DNA from: Tersicoccus sp. Bi-70
GTDB taxonomy: Bacteria > Actinomycetota > Actinomycetes > Actinomycetales > Micrococcaceae
Direction of reading: 5' to 3'
Assembly: GCF_001968825.1 (NCBI RefSeq)
Contig: NZ_MIEU01000013.1
Location: forward strand, 1-59,927
DNA length: 59,927 nucleotides
Numbering within the stretch: position 1 is the first letter of the stretch; every line of letters starts with the position of its first letter. Both the position numbers and the translations under genes were made by a program. Shown in pieces: positions 9,145-16,241 of the stretch. The notes under the pieces are model-generated. The model did no database searches. It worked only from the letters and a program-made list of their open reading frames with translations, and had not been told where the DNA came from.

Positions 9145-10845
9145 CTACCGTTCCGTCTCGTCCTGCATGTTGTCGACCGCCGTCTGCCCGGCGGCCTCAC
9201 TCGCCCTCGTCGCAGCCTTAGCCGCGTCAGTGCCCATCTCCGCAGCCTTCGCTCCGGCCGCGGCCGCCAACGTCGGGATGCCGATCACAGCCCCGACACC
9301 CGTCCCGGTCTCGGCCGCGCCAGCCGCGGCAACACTCTCCGCGCCCGCGCCCGCTTCGGCCGTCCCGGCCGCACCTGCCCCGGCACCCCCAGCACCGCCC
9401 GCCGGCGAGCCGACAGCACCGGCCGGCGCCTTCCCGCGCCCGGCCGAAGGAGCCGACCCTCCCGCCGACTTAGCACCGGCCGGCTGGCTCGCCTCGCCTC
9501 CGGCCGACTCACCACTGGCGGGCTGGCTGCCGTGGTCAGCACCGGCCGCTGCGCCGGCGGGCTTAGTCCTGCCCGATCCGCCGCCGGAACCGGCCGAGCC
9601 GCCCGAGCCGCCCGAGCCGCCCGAGCCGGCAGCGGTACCGGCCGACTCGGCCGCCGCGTCGGCGCTCGAGGCATCACCCGAGGACCCCAACTGGCGCAAC
9701 CGCCGCATCAACGTCCCATCCGATCCGCCGCCGCCCTCACTTCCGGACCCGTCGCCCGTTTCGCCGGCGCCGCCGTCCGTGGCCGCGTCCCCCGCTTCGC
9801 TGGAGGAGCTTCGCGCCTGGCGGACCTCCGACAGGCTGGATTCGCCATACGACTTCTGCGGTGCGTTGATCGACGGGCCCTGCTGACCTGCCGCACCGCT
9901 GGGCATGATCGGCGCGAATTTCAGCAGCAACAGGGGCGCCAGCGAGGCGATCGCCATCGCTATCACCGCCGTCATCAGGTTCATCAACGTCTTCAAACCG
10001 TCGGACCAGAGCATCCAGTTCGACGACGCGGCGATGATGTTCCAGCTGATCCCCAGCATGAAGAACAGCAGAGGGTGCGCCGCGAGGATCCCCAGCCACA
10101 GCACCGGAATCTTCTTGCCGAAGTCCGAGTGCCGATGCGAGGCGATCCATACCAGCCCGATCGGCATCACCGCCCCCGACAGGTACAGCGTCACCAGCAT
10201 GATGGCCAACGTGACCAGTACCAGGAACAGGCCGACGATCATGACGACCATCAGCAAGATGCCCACGATCACGCCGCCGGGGATCGCACCCGGGTCTTTC
10301 CCGAGCATCGTCTGCAACGAGGCCAGCATCTTGTCCGACGACGAGGAGACTCCCCACGAGATCAGACTGTCGGTCAGAGCGCCGAGCATCGACACCAGGG
10401 CGGTACCGATCATCGGACCGAACAGGGCCCCGCCGAAGAACAGGAACGTCCTCCCGACCAGGGCCTCCAGGAACGCCTCGCCGGACATCTGTCCACGCGC
10501 GACGGCGATGAACTGGCCCAGCAGCAGCACCCCCCAGATCAGGATGCCGACGGCGAAACTGATCGCGTAGGCCTTCAAGAACCAGTCCACGCTCAGATCC
10601 GGCTGCGTCGCGTGCGCCAACGCAGGCAGCACGTTCTTCGCCAAGCCGACCGCCCCGTCCCGGGTCGCCTTGAAGATCGAGCCCAACGGGTCCGCAGCGA
10701 ACGTCACGGCATTGCCGACTGCCCCGGTGGCGCCGTTCCACAGATCCTTCACCCCGCCGATCGCGTCGCCGACGCCCTGGCCGAGCTTGTTCAGCGGGTT
10801 ACCGTCATCCTCCATCGGCAACCGTCCGAGCACCGCGGAAATCAT
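9145..10845 (-). CDS. VirB6/TrbL-like polytopic channel protein with low-complexity tail
   Basis: 566 residues, AGGAGG before the ATG at 10845. The N-terminal ~75 residues are amphipathic. About six hydrophobic segments follow (roughly 88-330), as in VirB6/TrbL channel components. The last ~220 residues are Gly/Ala/Ser-rich with repeats of Gly-Gly-Ser type and a final coiled stretch. The tail is probably flexible; its side of the membrane is uncertain. The start overlaps the preceding stop (TGATG). A cysteine-poor, repeat-coded tail is common in this protein class in GC-rich hosts. Confidence 0.82.
   Translation of the reverse strand: MISAVLGRLPMEDDGNPLNKLGQGVGDAIGGVKDLWNGATGAVGNAVTFAADPLGSIFKATRDGAVGLAKNVLPALAHATQPDLSVDWFLKAYAISFAVGILIWGVLLLGQFIAVARGQMSGEAFLEALVGRTFLFFGGALFGPMIGTALVSMLGALTDSLISWGVSSSSDKMLASLQTMLGKDPGAIPGGVIVGILLMVVMIVGLFLVLVTLAIMLVTLYLSGAVMPIGLVWIASHRHSDFGKKIPVLWLGILAAHPLLFFMLGISWNIIAASSNWMLWSDGLKTLMNLMTAVIAMAIASLAPLLLLKFAPIMPSGAAGQQGPSINAPQKSYGESSLSEVRQARSSSSEAGDAATDGGAGETGDGSGSEGGGGSDGTLMRRLRQLGSSGDASSADAAAESAGTAAGSGGSGGSGGSAGSGGGSGRTKPAGAAAGADHGSQPASGESAGGEASQPAGAKSAGGSAPSAGRGKAPAGAVGSPAGGAGGAGAGAAGTAEAGAGAESVAAAGAAETGTGVGAVIGIPTLAAAAGAKAAEMGTDAAKAATRASEAAGQTAVDNMQDETER
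9594..9630. repeat. 9-bp tandem repeat coding Gly-Gly-Ser
   Basis: CCCGAGCCG-type units recur about four times in a row inside the VirB6-like tail. Length change here would keep frame, as each unit is three codons. Confidence 0.7.
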
Positions 10846-11546
10846 CAGCAGCCTCCTGCGAACCGCGCGCCGTTGGTAAAGAGGTCCTCAGTCGACCGGG
10901 TCGGGTGCGCCGAGACCAGCATCCACCTGCCGGATTTCCACGTGAGCGTGAAGGTGTTTGTTTGAGCACGGTCAGGGACCGGTTGCCCGTTCTGAATCAC
11001 GGTCCCTGCAGTGGAGACCACGACATCGTCGCGAGCCGCGCTCTCGACGATGTAGCGACCGTCGCTGAGCGTCAGGCGCGCATCCCCGATCGAGCCTTCC
11101 GCATTGAGTGTCGCCATCCGCTTCGGCAGGCCGGTGATGCTGGCATCCGCTTCCGGCGCCGCCAGCGCCTTCACTACCTGCTCGCTCTCGGCCACCGTCG
11201 GCCACGGCGACCGCGCACCCCACCTCTGATACGCTCCGGCCACCTCCACCGCCCCGGTGGTGGTGTGGGGTGCCTTCGCCGCCGCCTCGAGGAACGACTT
11301 GGCACCTACGCTGCCGGTGCCGGCGATGCACCCGCCGGGCGTCTGCGCCAAGGCCCCAGGCGGCGGCGGTGAAGCGGGCATGGCGGTCGCGTCGTCCGTG
11401 GATGGGTCACCGGTCGCGGACGACGGCGGGAACTTCTGGAACCACACCGACACGCCTGTAACGAGCGCCGCGATCGCCACCAAGACCACGACCACAATCG
11501 GCCAGCGTCGCCGCCGGCGCTGTGGTTCGTTCCCCGTGGAGGCCAT
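10845..11546 (-). CDS. VirB8/TcpC-like membrane-anchored protein
   Basis: 233 residues from ATG 11546; the longer frame shadows its neighbour. It has an Arg-rich cytoplasmic start, one membrane segment (about 16-38), a Pro-rich linker and an extracellular ~150-residue domain that ends in a strand-turn-strand (LTWKSGRWMLVSA), typical of NTF2-like folds. This architecture fits VirB8/TcpC assembly factors, which scaffold the channel; homology was not testable here. The start overlaps the upstream stop by one base (TGATG) and its own stop overlaps the VirB6-like start. Confidence 0.65.
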   Translation of the reverse strand: MASTGNEPQRRRRRWPIVVVVLVAIAALVTGVSVWFQKFPPSSATGDPSTDDATAMPASPPPPGALAQTPGGCIAGTGSVGAKSFLEAAAKAPHTTTGAVEVAGAYQRWGARSPWPTVAESEQVVKALAAPEADASITGLPKRMATLNAEGSIGDARLTLSDGRYIVESAARDDVVVSTAGTVIQNGQPVPDRAQTNTFTLTWKSGRWMLVSAHPTRSTEDLFTNGARFAGGC

Positions 11547-11920
11547 CAGCCGGCGACCGCCAGGATCGCTCCGACGAGCACGCCGAAACCGGCGAGAGCG
11601 GCCAGGCCGATCCCGGCACCGGTCGCCTTCTTGCGGCCTTCGGCGTGAGCGTGCGGGTTGTTCGCGTCGGAACGCGCCATGGCCACCAGCCCCATGATCA
11701 GGTATACCGCCGCGACGATGATCGCCAGGCCCCACACGACGGCGAAGAGCCGCTGCCACCACTCGGTGAACCGGCCGCCGAGGCTCGTGAAGTCCGGCAC
11801 GCCCGGGAACGGGTTGGCGATCCCGAGGGTCGTCAGGCCTGCTGCGTTATCGGCGGCGCGCGTGGTCACAACGTGGGAGAGCACGCTCACGTGAGCGGCC
11901 GCGGTGTCGAGGATGGGCAT
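11546..11920 (-). CDS. small two-membrane-segment protein, possibly VirB2/TrbC-like pilin
   Basis: 124 residues, AAGGAG 8 bases before ATG 11920. There are two hydrophobic segments (about 62-84 and 101-123) joined by a short basic loop, with an N-terminal polar arm. The size and two-segment layout fit VirB2/TrbC pilin-like subunits of type IV secretion systems. There is no clear signal cleavage motif, so the pilin call is inference. It lies between the MinD-like ATPase and the VirB8-like protein. Confidence 0.6.
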   Translation of the reverse strand: MPILDTAAAHVSVLSHVVTTRAADNAAGLTTLGIANPFPGVPDFTSLGGRFTEWWQRLFAVVWGLAIIVAAVYLIMGLVAMARSDANNPHAHAEGRKKATGAGIGLAALAGFGVLVGAILAVAG

Positions 11921-11921
11921 G

Positions 11922-13112
11922 TCAGTTCTCCTTCTGGTGGACGTTCCGGTTCGCCTGACGAATAGCCGCTGCGGCCACCGCCGTGAACGCCGCCCGCGTC
12001 GCGGGGGCGAGATTCTCGAGCGTGATCGGACCACGCTCCGCGATGTGCGCATCGAACGGCACCGAGTAGATGTGCTCCGTCGGGACGCCGGCCTGGTTGA
12101 AGCTGCCCAGCACACGCGAGTCCTTGACCGATTCAGGGCGACCGTCACTGAGACGGACCACAATCGCCGACTCCGCGAGCATCCGCCCGTGCGCGCCGCG
12201 CGCCCGAAGGAAATCGAGCAGCTCCAGCCCGTCGAGAATGGAGTCCGCCGAATTCATGGTGGGGATCACCAGGACGTCGGCCGTCTCCACGGCGGCGACG
12301 AACGCCCCCGACGAATACTGATTGCCGGTGTCCCAGACCCGCAGCGTGAAGTGCTCGTCGATGATCTTCGCGACGCCGCGAACGCCGTCACCGTCCAGGG
12401 GTGCTCGCCAGTGTGCCGTCGAACCGATGACCGAGGCGAAACTGCGCTGAGTGACGCTGTAGCCGCGCAGCTGAGACTGGGTGGCCACGCCCGACAGGGC
12501 CGACACCAACTCACCGATCCCCAGAGCAGGGTCTCCCTCAGACCGGTACGCCAGCTGCCCGCGGTCGTCCGAGGCTTCCACGATCGCGACCGAGCCACCG
12601 CGGATCGACGCCAGAACGCCGCCCAGGCAGATCGCCGTCGGGGTCTTACCGGCCGTGCCCTTCTTGTTCGCCACCAGGATCCCGACGCCGCGAGTCCAGC
12701 TCGACTGGCGGATCACCGACTCGTCACGATCCAAGGCGACCGAGCTCTCCAACGCAGCCCGCTCTGACGGCCCCGCGCTAAGTCGGAACGTTCCTCCGAA
12801 AGACCGATTCAGCCAACCCCGCCATCCCTGGCGTGCTCGGTCAGTCGTCCCATGCTCTTCGTCCGGTTGCTCTGTCAAATTGAACGAGCGCGGGCGCTCC
12901 GCTTTCGTCGACGTCGCCGCACCTTCCGCCCTGACGCCCGCGCCGTCCAGGGCGCTGTCCGACGTCTGGCCTGCCGCGACATCGTCACCCGCATCGACGT
13001 CCGGCAGCTGGGCTGATCGGCCGGCGGCGGCCGCGGGTGCCGGCGTCACTTGCTCGGACTCGTCATACAACCCCGATCGGCCTGCGCCCGGGAACCGCTG
13101 ATCGCCCGCCAT
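11922..13112 (-). CDS. MinD/ParA-like ATPase, first gene of the conjugation operon
   Basis: 396 residues. An acidic, disordered ~110-residue leader precedes a deviant Walker A ATPase domain: KKGTAGKT near 150-157, a VAIVEASDDRG segment where ParA proteins have the A' motif, and DVLVIPTMNS, the usual position after Walker B. Such MinD-like proteins open many actinobacterial transfer operons and may position the machinery or couple it to DNA. It is distinct from the partition ParA at 19597. A regulator gene diverges from it, with a nested palindrome between the two. Confidence 0.8.
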   Translation of the reverse strand: MAGDQRFPGAGRSGLYDESEQVTPAPAAAAGRSAQLPDVDAGDDVAAGQTSDSALDGAGVRAEGAATSTKAERPRSFNLTEQPDEEHGTTDRARQGWRGWLNRSFGGTFRLSAGPSERAALESSVALDRDESVIRQSSWTRGVGILVANKKGTAGKTPTAICLGGVLASIRGGSVAIVEASDDRGQLAYRSEGDPALGIGELVSALSGVATQSQLRGYSVTQRSFASVIGSTAHWRAPLDGDGVRGVAKIIDEHFTLRVWDTGNQYSSGAFVAAVETADVLVIPTMNSADSILDGLELLDFLRARGAHGRMLAESAIVVRLSDGRPESVKDSRVLGSFNQAGVPTEHIYSVPFDAHIAERGPITLENLAPATRAAFTAVAAAAIRQANRNVHQKEN

Positions 13113-13204
13113 ACCGTTCTCCCCTTACCGCTCAGCACGTGGGAAAACCCTTCCCCCACGAATCTTGAATCGACCGTCATCGCCGCTACGGAGTCTGAGA
13201 ACCC

Positions 13205-13239
13205 CACTGTAGCGAATACTTAAGGTATGCACTACAGTG
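13205..13239. promoter_or_regulatory. nested-dyad operator between conjugation operon and regulator
   Basis: CACTGTAG (13205-13212) and CTACAGTG (13232-13239) are perfect inverted repeats. Inside, ATACTTAAGGTAT (13216-13228) is a near-palindrome. Both share the same centre at 13222. The position between two divergent genes suggests a binding site for the neighbouring regulator that covers the operon promoter. Confidence 0.65.
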
Positions 13240-13293
13240 CAAGTTGACCACCGTGCAGACGCAGTTGTCGCCAGTTCCGGCAAGATAGGCAGC

Positions 13294-13623
13294 ATGCCCA
13301 GTCCCGTCTGCGCCGCCGGATACGAGTCCTTGGAGGACGTCATGCAGGCGTACGGGAACGCCTTGCGCGTCGCGGTCCTGAGCGAGGTGTCCAAGACAGG
13401 ACCGATCACGGCGGGCAATCTGGCGTCCGCGCTGAACGTCAAACCCGTCACGATCAAGAAGCACCTGTACGCCCTGGTTGCTCAGAATCTGGTCATCGCA
13501 GATCCCCCAGCGAACGAGGAGCGGGCAGGGATCCGCGTCCGATATACGGCAAATCGGGCTGAGATGTGGCGGCGCTATCGCTCGCTCGGGCGGGCATTGG
13601 GTTTCGAGGATCGCCTCGACTGA
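13294..13623 (+). CDS. winged-helix transcriptional regulator (ArsR/MarR-like fold)
   Basis: 109 residues from ATG 13294; an in-frame GTG at 13237 would start inside the operator and is less likely. Residues ~20-85 form a winged helix: ITAGNLASALNVKPVTIKKHLYALVAQNLV is helix-turn-helix, followed by a wing with RVRYTANR. There are no Cys/His clusters, so no metal site is visible. Transcribed divergently from the conjugation operon with a nested dyad between, it is the best candidate for the transfer-operon repressor. Confidence 0.7.
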   Translation: MPSPVCAAGYESLEDVMQAYGNALRVAVLSEVSKTGPITAGNLASALNVKPVTIKKHLYALVAQNLVIADPPANEERAGIRVRYTANRAEMWRRYRSLGRALGFEDRLD

Positions 13624-13639
13624 CTGGCAGGAACGCAGA

Positions 13640-13864
13640 ATGATCCGCCGATTGACCGGATACGTCGGGCTGATTATCAGTGCGGCCGCAACGATCGTCT
13701 TTGCCGCAGCGGGTGTGGTCACGCTCTCGGTGGCGCTAACGAGTGCCACCGCTTCCGTTACCCAGGGGTCGCTGTGTCTCGTGTGCGCAGCGGTGTGTCT
13801 TCTCGTCGCACTGCGGTTCTCCACGACGGTGCGGCGTCGGCGTCGAGGAGTGGTGAGGGGATGA
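13640..13864 (+). CDS. small membrane protein
   Basis: 74 residues from ATG 13640, 16 bases after the regulator. Two hydrophobic helices (about 7-31 and 40-60) are followed by a very basic tail, so the tail should be cytoplasmic. I recognise no family. Its stop overlaps the next start as ATGA, placing it in a three-gene unit with the regulator; it may modulate transfer, but nothing in the sequence shows how. Confidence 0.55.
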   Translation: MIRRLTGYVGLIISAAATIVFAAAGVVTLSVALTSATASVTQGSLCLVCAAVCLLVALRFSTTVRRRRRGVVRG

Positions 13865-14127
13865 GTCGCATCGAGACGGTCTATCGAACGAGTAATCCAT
13901 GCACGACCGTCGCTGCGGCTCTTGCTGAGGCGGCACGCGGCATCGACCATGATCTGCGCCTGCTCGGCACGGAGTTCGATCGCCAAGGCGGGCAACTGTG
14001 GGCGGCAGAAACGGCCTCGCACACGGTGACTCCTGTTAGTGACCGCGGTGAGACCCTGTTTGTCGCATCCGTCATCGTGATGGTCACCTTCCAACGAGAC
14101 CTCGCCATCGATGACGACCGTGGGTGA
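13861..14127 (+). CDS. small protein of unknown function
   Basis: 88 residues from ATG 13861 (ATGA overlap with the gene before). No signal peptide or membrane helix is clear. The centre (DHDLRLLGTEFDRQGGQLWAA) looks amphipathic, and the end is a strand (FVASVIVMVTFQRD). I recognise no family. The gene-like evidence is the coupled start and intact frame. Confidence 0.45.
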   Translation: MSRIETVYRTSNPCTTVAAALAEAARGIDHDLRLLGTEFDRQGGQLWAAETASHTVTPVSDRGETLFVASVIVMVTFQRDLAIDDDRG

Positions 14128-14240
14128 TTGCACGAGGGCGGGCGCGGTCCGCCGAAAGCTCGGCCGCAAGCAGGCCGCCGACCCACCGCGGTGCGTCGAG
14201 GCAGTCTTACGACGGAACGGGTCCATCGGAACCATGGCTC

Positions 14241-14252
14241 AACTGTACAGTT
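14241..14252. promoter_or_regulatory. perfect palindrome upstream of HTH gene
   Basis: AACTGTACAGTT reads the same on both strands, 55 bases before the gene at 14307. Its ACTGTA/TACAGT halves also occur in the outer arms of the operator at 13205-13239. Confidence 0.55.
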
Positions 14253-14306
14253 CAACCCATGAGTTGGACGTTTGCGCCGTCACATTGAACCGATCGTGGA
14301 TGACTC

Positions 14307-15035
14307 ATGCCGATTCTTGTTGATCGCTTCGAGTCCTGGCTAGCCACGAAGGGCCTCCCTCTCAGCTCTACGGACCTGGCACGGATGACCGGCATACCTC
14401 GCCGCACCATCGCCAGTCAGCGCGCCCGGGGACGCGTCGACCCCGCCGTCGTCGTGGCCATCGCCAGAGCTCAACCGTTGCCGGTCTACGACAGCCTTGC
14501 CGCTGTCGCCGGGCTCCCCGCCATGGCTGCCCGACGTCCGGTTCGGCACGTCGAGGTGCTCAGCCAGACAACCCCCGACGACGTCTTCGCCGAGCTCCTA
14601 CGCCGCACGAGACAGTCCTACGCCGACGCCCTCACCGTGGTCGCCCTGTCGAAGACACCTGTCCCCGACGGCGTGCGCCAATGGATCAACGCCATCGACC
14701 CTGGAAACATCCGCAGCAACGCCTCTGAACGCATCGGTATCGACACCTCGACGCTGTCTGCAGCCATCACCAGTGGCAAGCTCACTGTTGACGTCGCCAC
14801 CCTAATCGCCGAGCTCAGTGACACAGATCCCGCCACCGGTCTCGTGGCGACCGGGCTGATCACCATGGAGGAGGCCGGATGGGAGCCACACGCGCGACAG
14901 CGGGCGCTCAGTGAACTCGACGACATCGAACTCCTTGACCTGAGCTCAACTCGTCTCACCGACCTCCAGCGCCGCACCGCCCGCCACCTGAACACCCAGG
15001 CGGACGACCGCCGGTACTGGGACGTTCTCGGCTGA
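14307..15035 (+). CDS. HTH DNA-binding protein paired with membrane protein
   Basis: 242 residues. Residues ~15-45 are an XRE/Cro-type helix-turn-helix (STDLARMTGIPRRTIASQRARGRV). A second similar repeat comes near 130-165 (SNASERIGIDTSTLSAAITSGKL), so the protein may hold two DNA-binding units. There is no protease motif. It is followed after 9 bases by a multi-membrane protein with a good AAGGAG site, so the pair is probably co-expressed. In actinobacteria similar HTH genes sit beside MAB_1171c-type membrane proteins. Function unknown. Confidence 0.6.
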   Translation: MPILVDRFESWLATKGLPLSSTDLARMTGIPRRTIASQRARGRVDPAVVVAIARAQPLPVYDSLAAVAGLPAMAARRPVRHVEVLSQTTPDDVFAELLRRTRQSYADALTVVALSKTPVPDGVRQWINAIDPGNIRSNASERIGIDTSTLSAAITSGKLTVDVATLIAELSDTDPATGLVATGLITMEEAGWEPHARQRALSELDDIELLDLSSTRLTDLQRRTARHLNTQADDRRYWDVLG

Positions 15036-15044
15036 AGGAGAACC

Positions 15045-15776
15045 ATGCAAGTCGCATTCTGGATCGTCCTCATCGTCGCGGTCGCGCTCACGCTGACCCG
15101 CGTGTCCTCGATCACCCACCGGATGAACGCCGCGATCGCCGTCTCTGGGACCAGCTTGGCGATCGCCTTCGCCCTGATGCTTCCGCCGGTGTACCACGCG
15201 GTCGACGGGATCTTCATCCGCACCAACTTCACCGACCTGCTGGCCAAACTCGCCATCTTCGTGGCCACCAACGTGCTCTGCGACCAGGTGGCCAGGGTGC
15301 TCAACGACCACCGGGCACTCGTCCTGGTCTCAGGCCTAGGCGGACGGCTGGTCTTCGCCGTCGCCCTGGCCGCCGCGCTCATCAGCTTCGCGTTCACGGA
15401 CACCCCGACGGCATCCCCAGGGCTCGAGCTCTACCTCCACGAGCCGGCCGCGTTCATCTACAACCTGATCGCCGTGGCCTACCTCGCGTACCTCGCCGCC
15501 GTGCTGCTACCCGGGCTCACGCACGACCTCAACACCACCCGGAACCGGTGGAGGCGCACCGCGTCCGGTCTGCTCGCAGCAGGCTTCGGCCTCGCCGTGC
15601 TCCGCGCCTTCCTCATGCTGCTCGCCCTGCTACCCGGTTGGTACGAGGCCGGTCAGATCGTCAGCGCACTCTCCGCCCTCTGCGTGATCGCCGGACTCGC
15701 CGCAGCGTGGGCGGCACTCCGCGTCCAGGGCAGCGCACCTCTGCGCACGTCCCTCCTCCGCACCGACGAACCGTAA
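15045..15776 (+). CDS. multi-membrane-segment protein, MAB_1171c-like
   Basis: 243 residues, seven predicted membrane helices (about 3-20, 28-50, 60-82, 95-118, 130-158, 170-195, 200-225) and no large soluble domain. The layout, and a partner HTH gene upstream, resemble MAB_1171c/DUF6545-type proteins of mycolic-acid and related bacteria, but here without the long cytoplasmic tail. The call is from arrangement, not from a firm motif. Strong ribosome site AAGGAG. Confidence 0.55.
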   Translation: MQVAFWIVLIVAVALTLTRVSSITHRMNAAIAVSGTSLAIAFALMLPPVYHAVDGIFIRTNFTDLLAKLAIFVATNVLCDQVARVLNDHRALVLVSGLGGRLVFAVALAAALISFAFTDTPTASPGLELYLHEPAAFIYNLIAVAYLAYLAAVLLPGLTHDLNTTRNRWRRTASGLLAAGFGLAVLRAFLMLLALLPGWYEAGQIVSALSALCVIAGLAAAWAALRVQGSAPLRTSLLRTDEP

Positions 15777-15827
15777 CGGCCGACACGCCGACGCCAATAC
15801 TCCCCACATGAAACTGTTACCCGTCTA

Positions 15828-16064
15828 ATGGACCGCATGGCAGCACGAGGAAACAACGGAGGCGGCCGCCGCTCGAAGGGGCCGCGGAGGCTGGTCGGGT
15901 CACGCTTGCCCATCCCCCAAGCTGACAAGCTCGCCGACGTCGCCGCTCACCACGGCACCACCGTCAGCGACTACGTCGCGGACCTGCTCTGCAGGCACCT
16001 CGACACCATCGACCTCGGCATGATCGACCACCAGGAGACCCTCCCCCTCAACAGAGCCTCGTAG
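15828..16064 (+). CDS. small ribbon-helix-helix-like protein
   Basis: 78 residues. A basic Gly/Arg-rich arm (1-25) leads into SRLPIPQADKLADVAAHHGTTVSDYVADLL, which fits a ribbon-helix-helix or small plasmid regulator fold. It is followed within 11 bases by a strong terminator-like hairpin, which supports a real gene end. Possible role in copy or transfer control; unproven. Confidence 0.5.
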   Translation: MDRMAARGNNGGGRRSKGPRRLVGSRLPIPQADKLADVAAHHGTTVSDYVADLLCRHLDTIDLGMIDHQETLPLNRAS

Positions 16065-16074
16065 AACAAATGAA

Positions 16075-16099
16075 GAAGGCCCGCACGAGGCGGGCCTTC
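16075..16099 (+). terminator. rho-independent-like hairpin
   Basis: GAAGGCCCGC (16075-16084) and GCGGGCCTTC (16090-16099) give a perfect 10-bp stem with loop ACGAG. It ends the 13.3-16.1 kb plus-strand genes before the replication gene. Confidence 0.75.
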
Positions 16100-16241
16100 C
16101 ACAAGATCTAAGCCAACACCCCAAGTTCTTGGCCGGACACCGGGTAGCTGGCTTGATAACTCACACCCTCAAAGGAGGAGCTGTGGTCTCATCGTAGCCG
16201 CCGACCCCACCGACGCACCACACTCGCGCCAACCACCCGGC

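Noticed and set aside
9285-9886. Alanine/proline-rich frames opposite the VirB6-like tail
   Set aside because: They only mirror the Gly/Ser repeat coding of the real gene.
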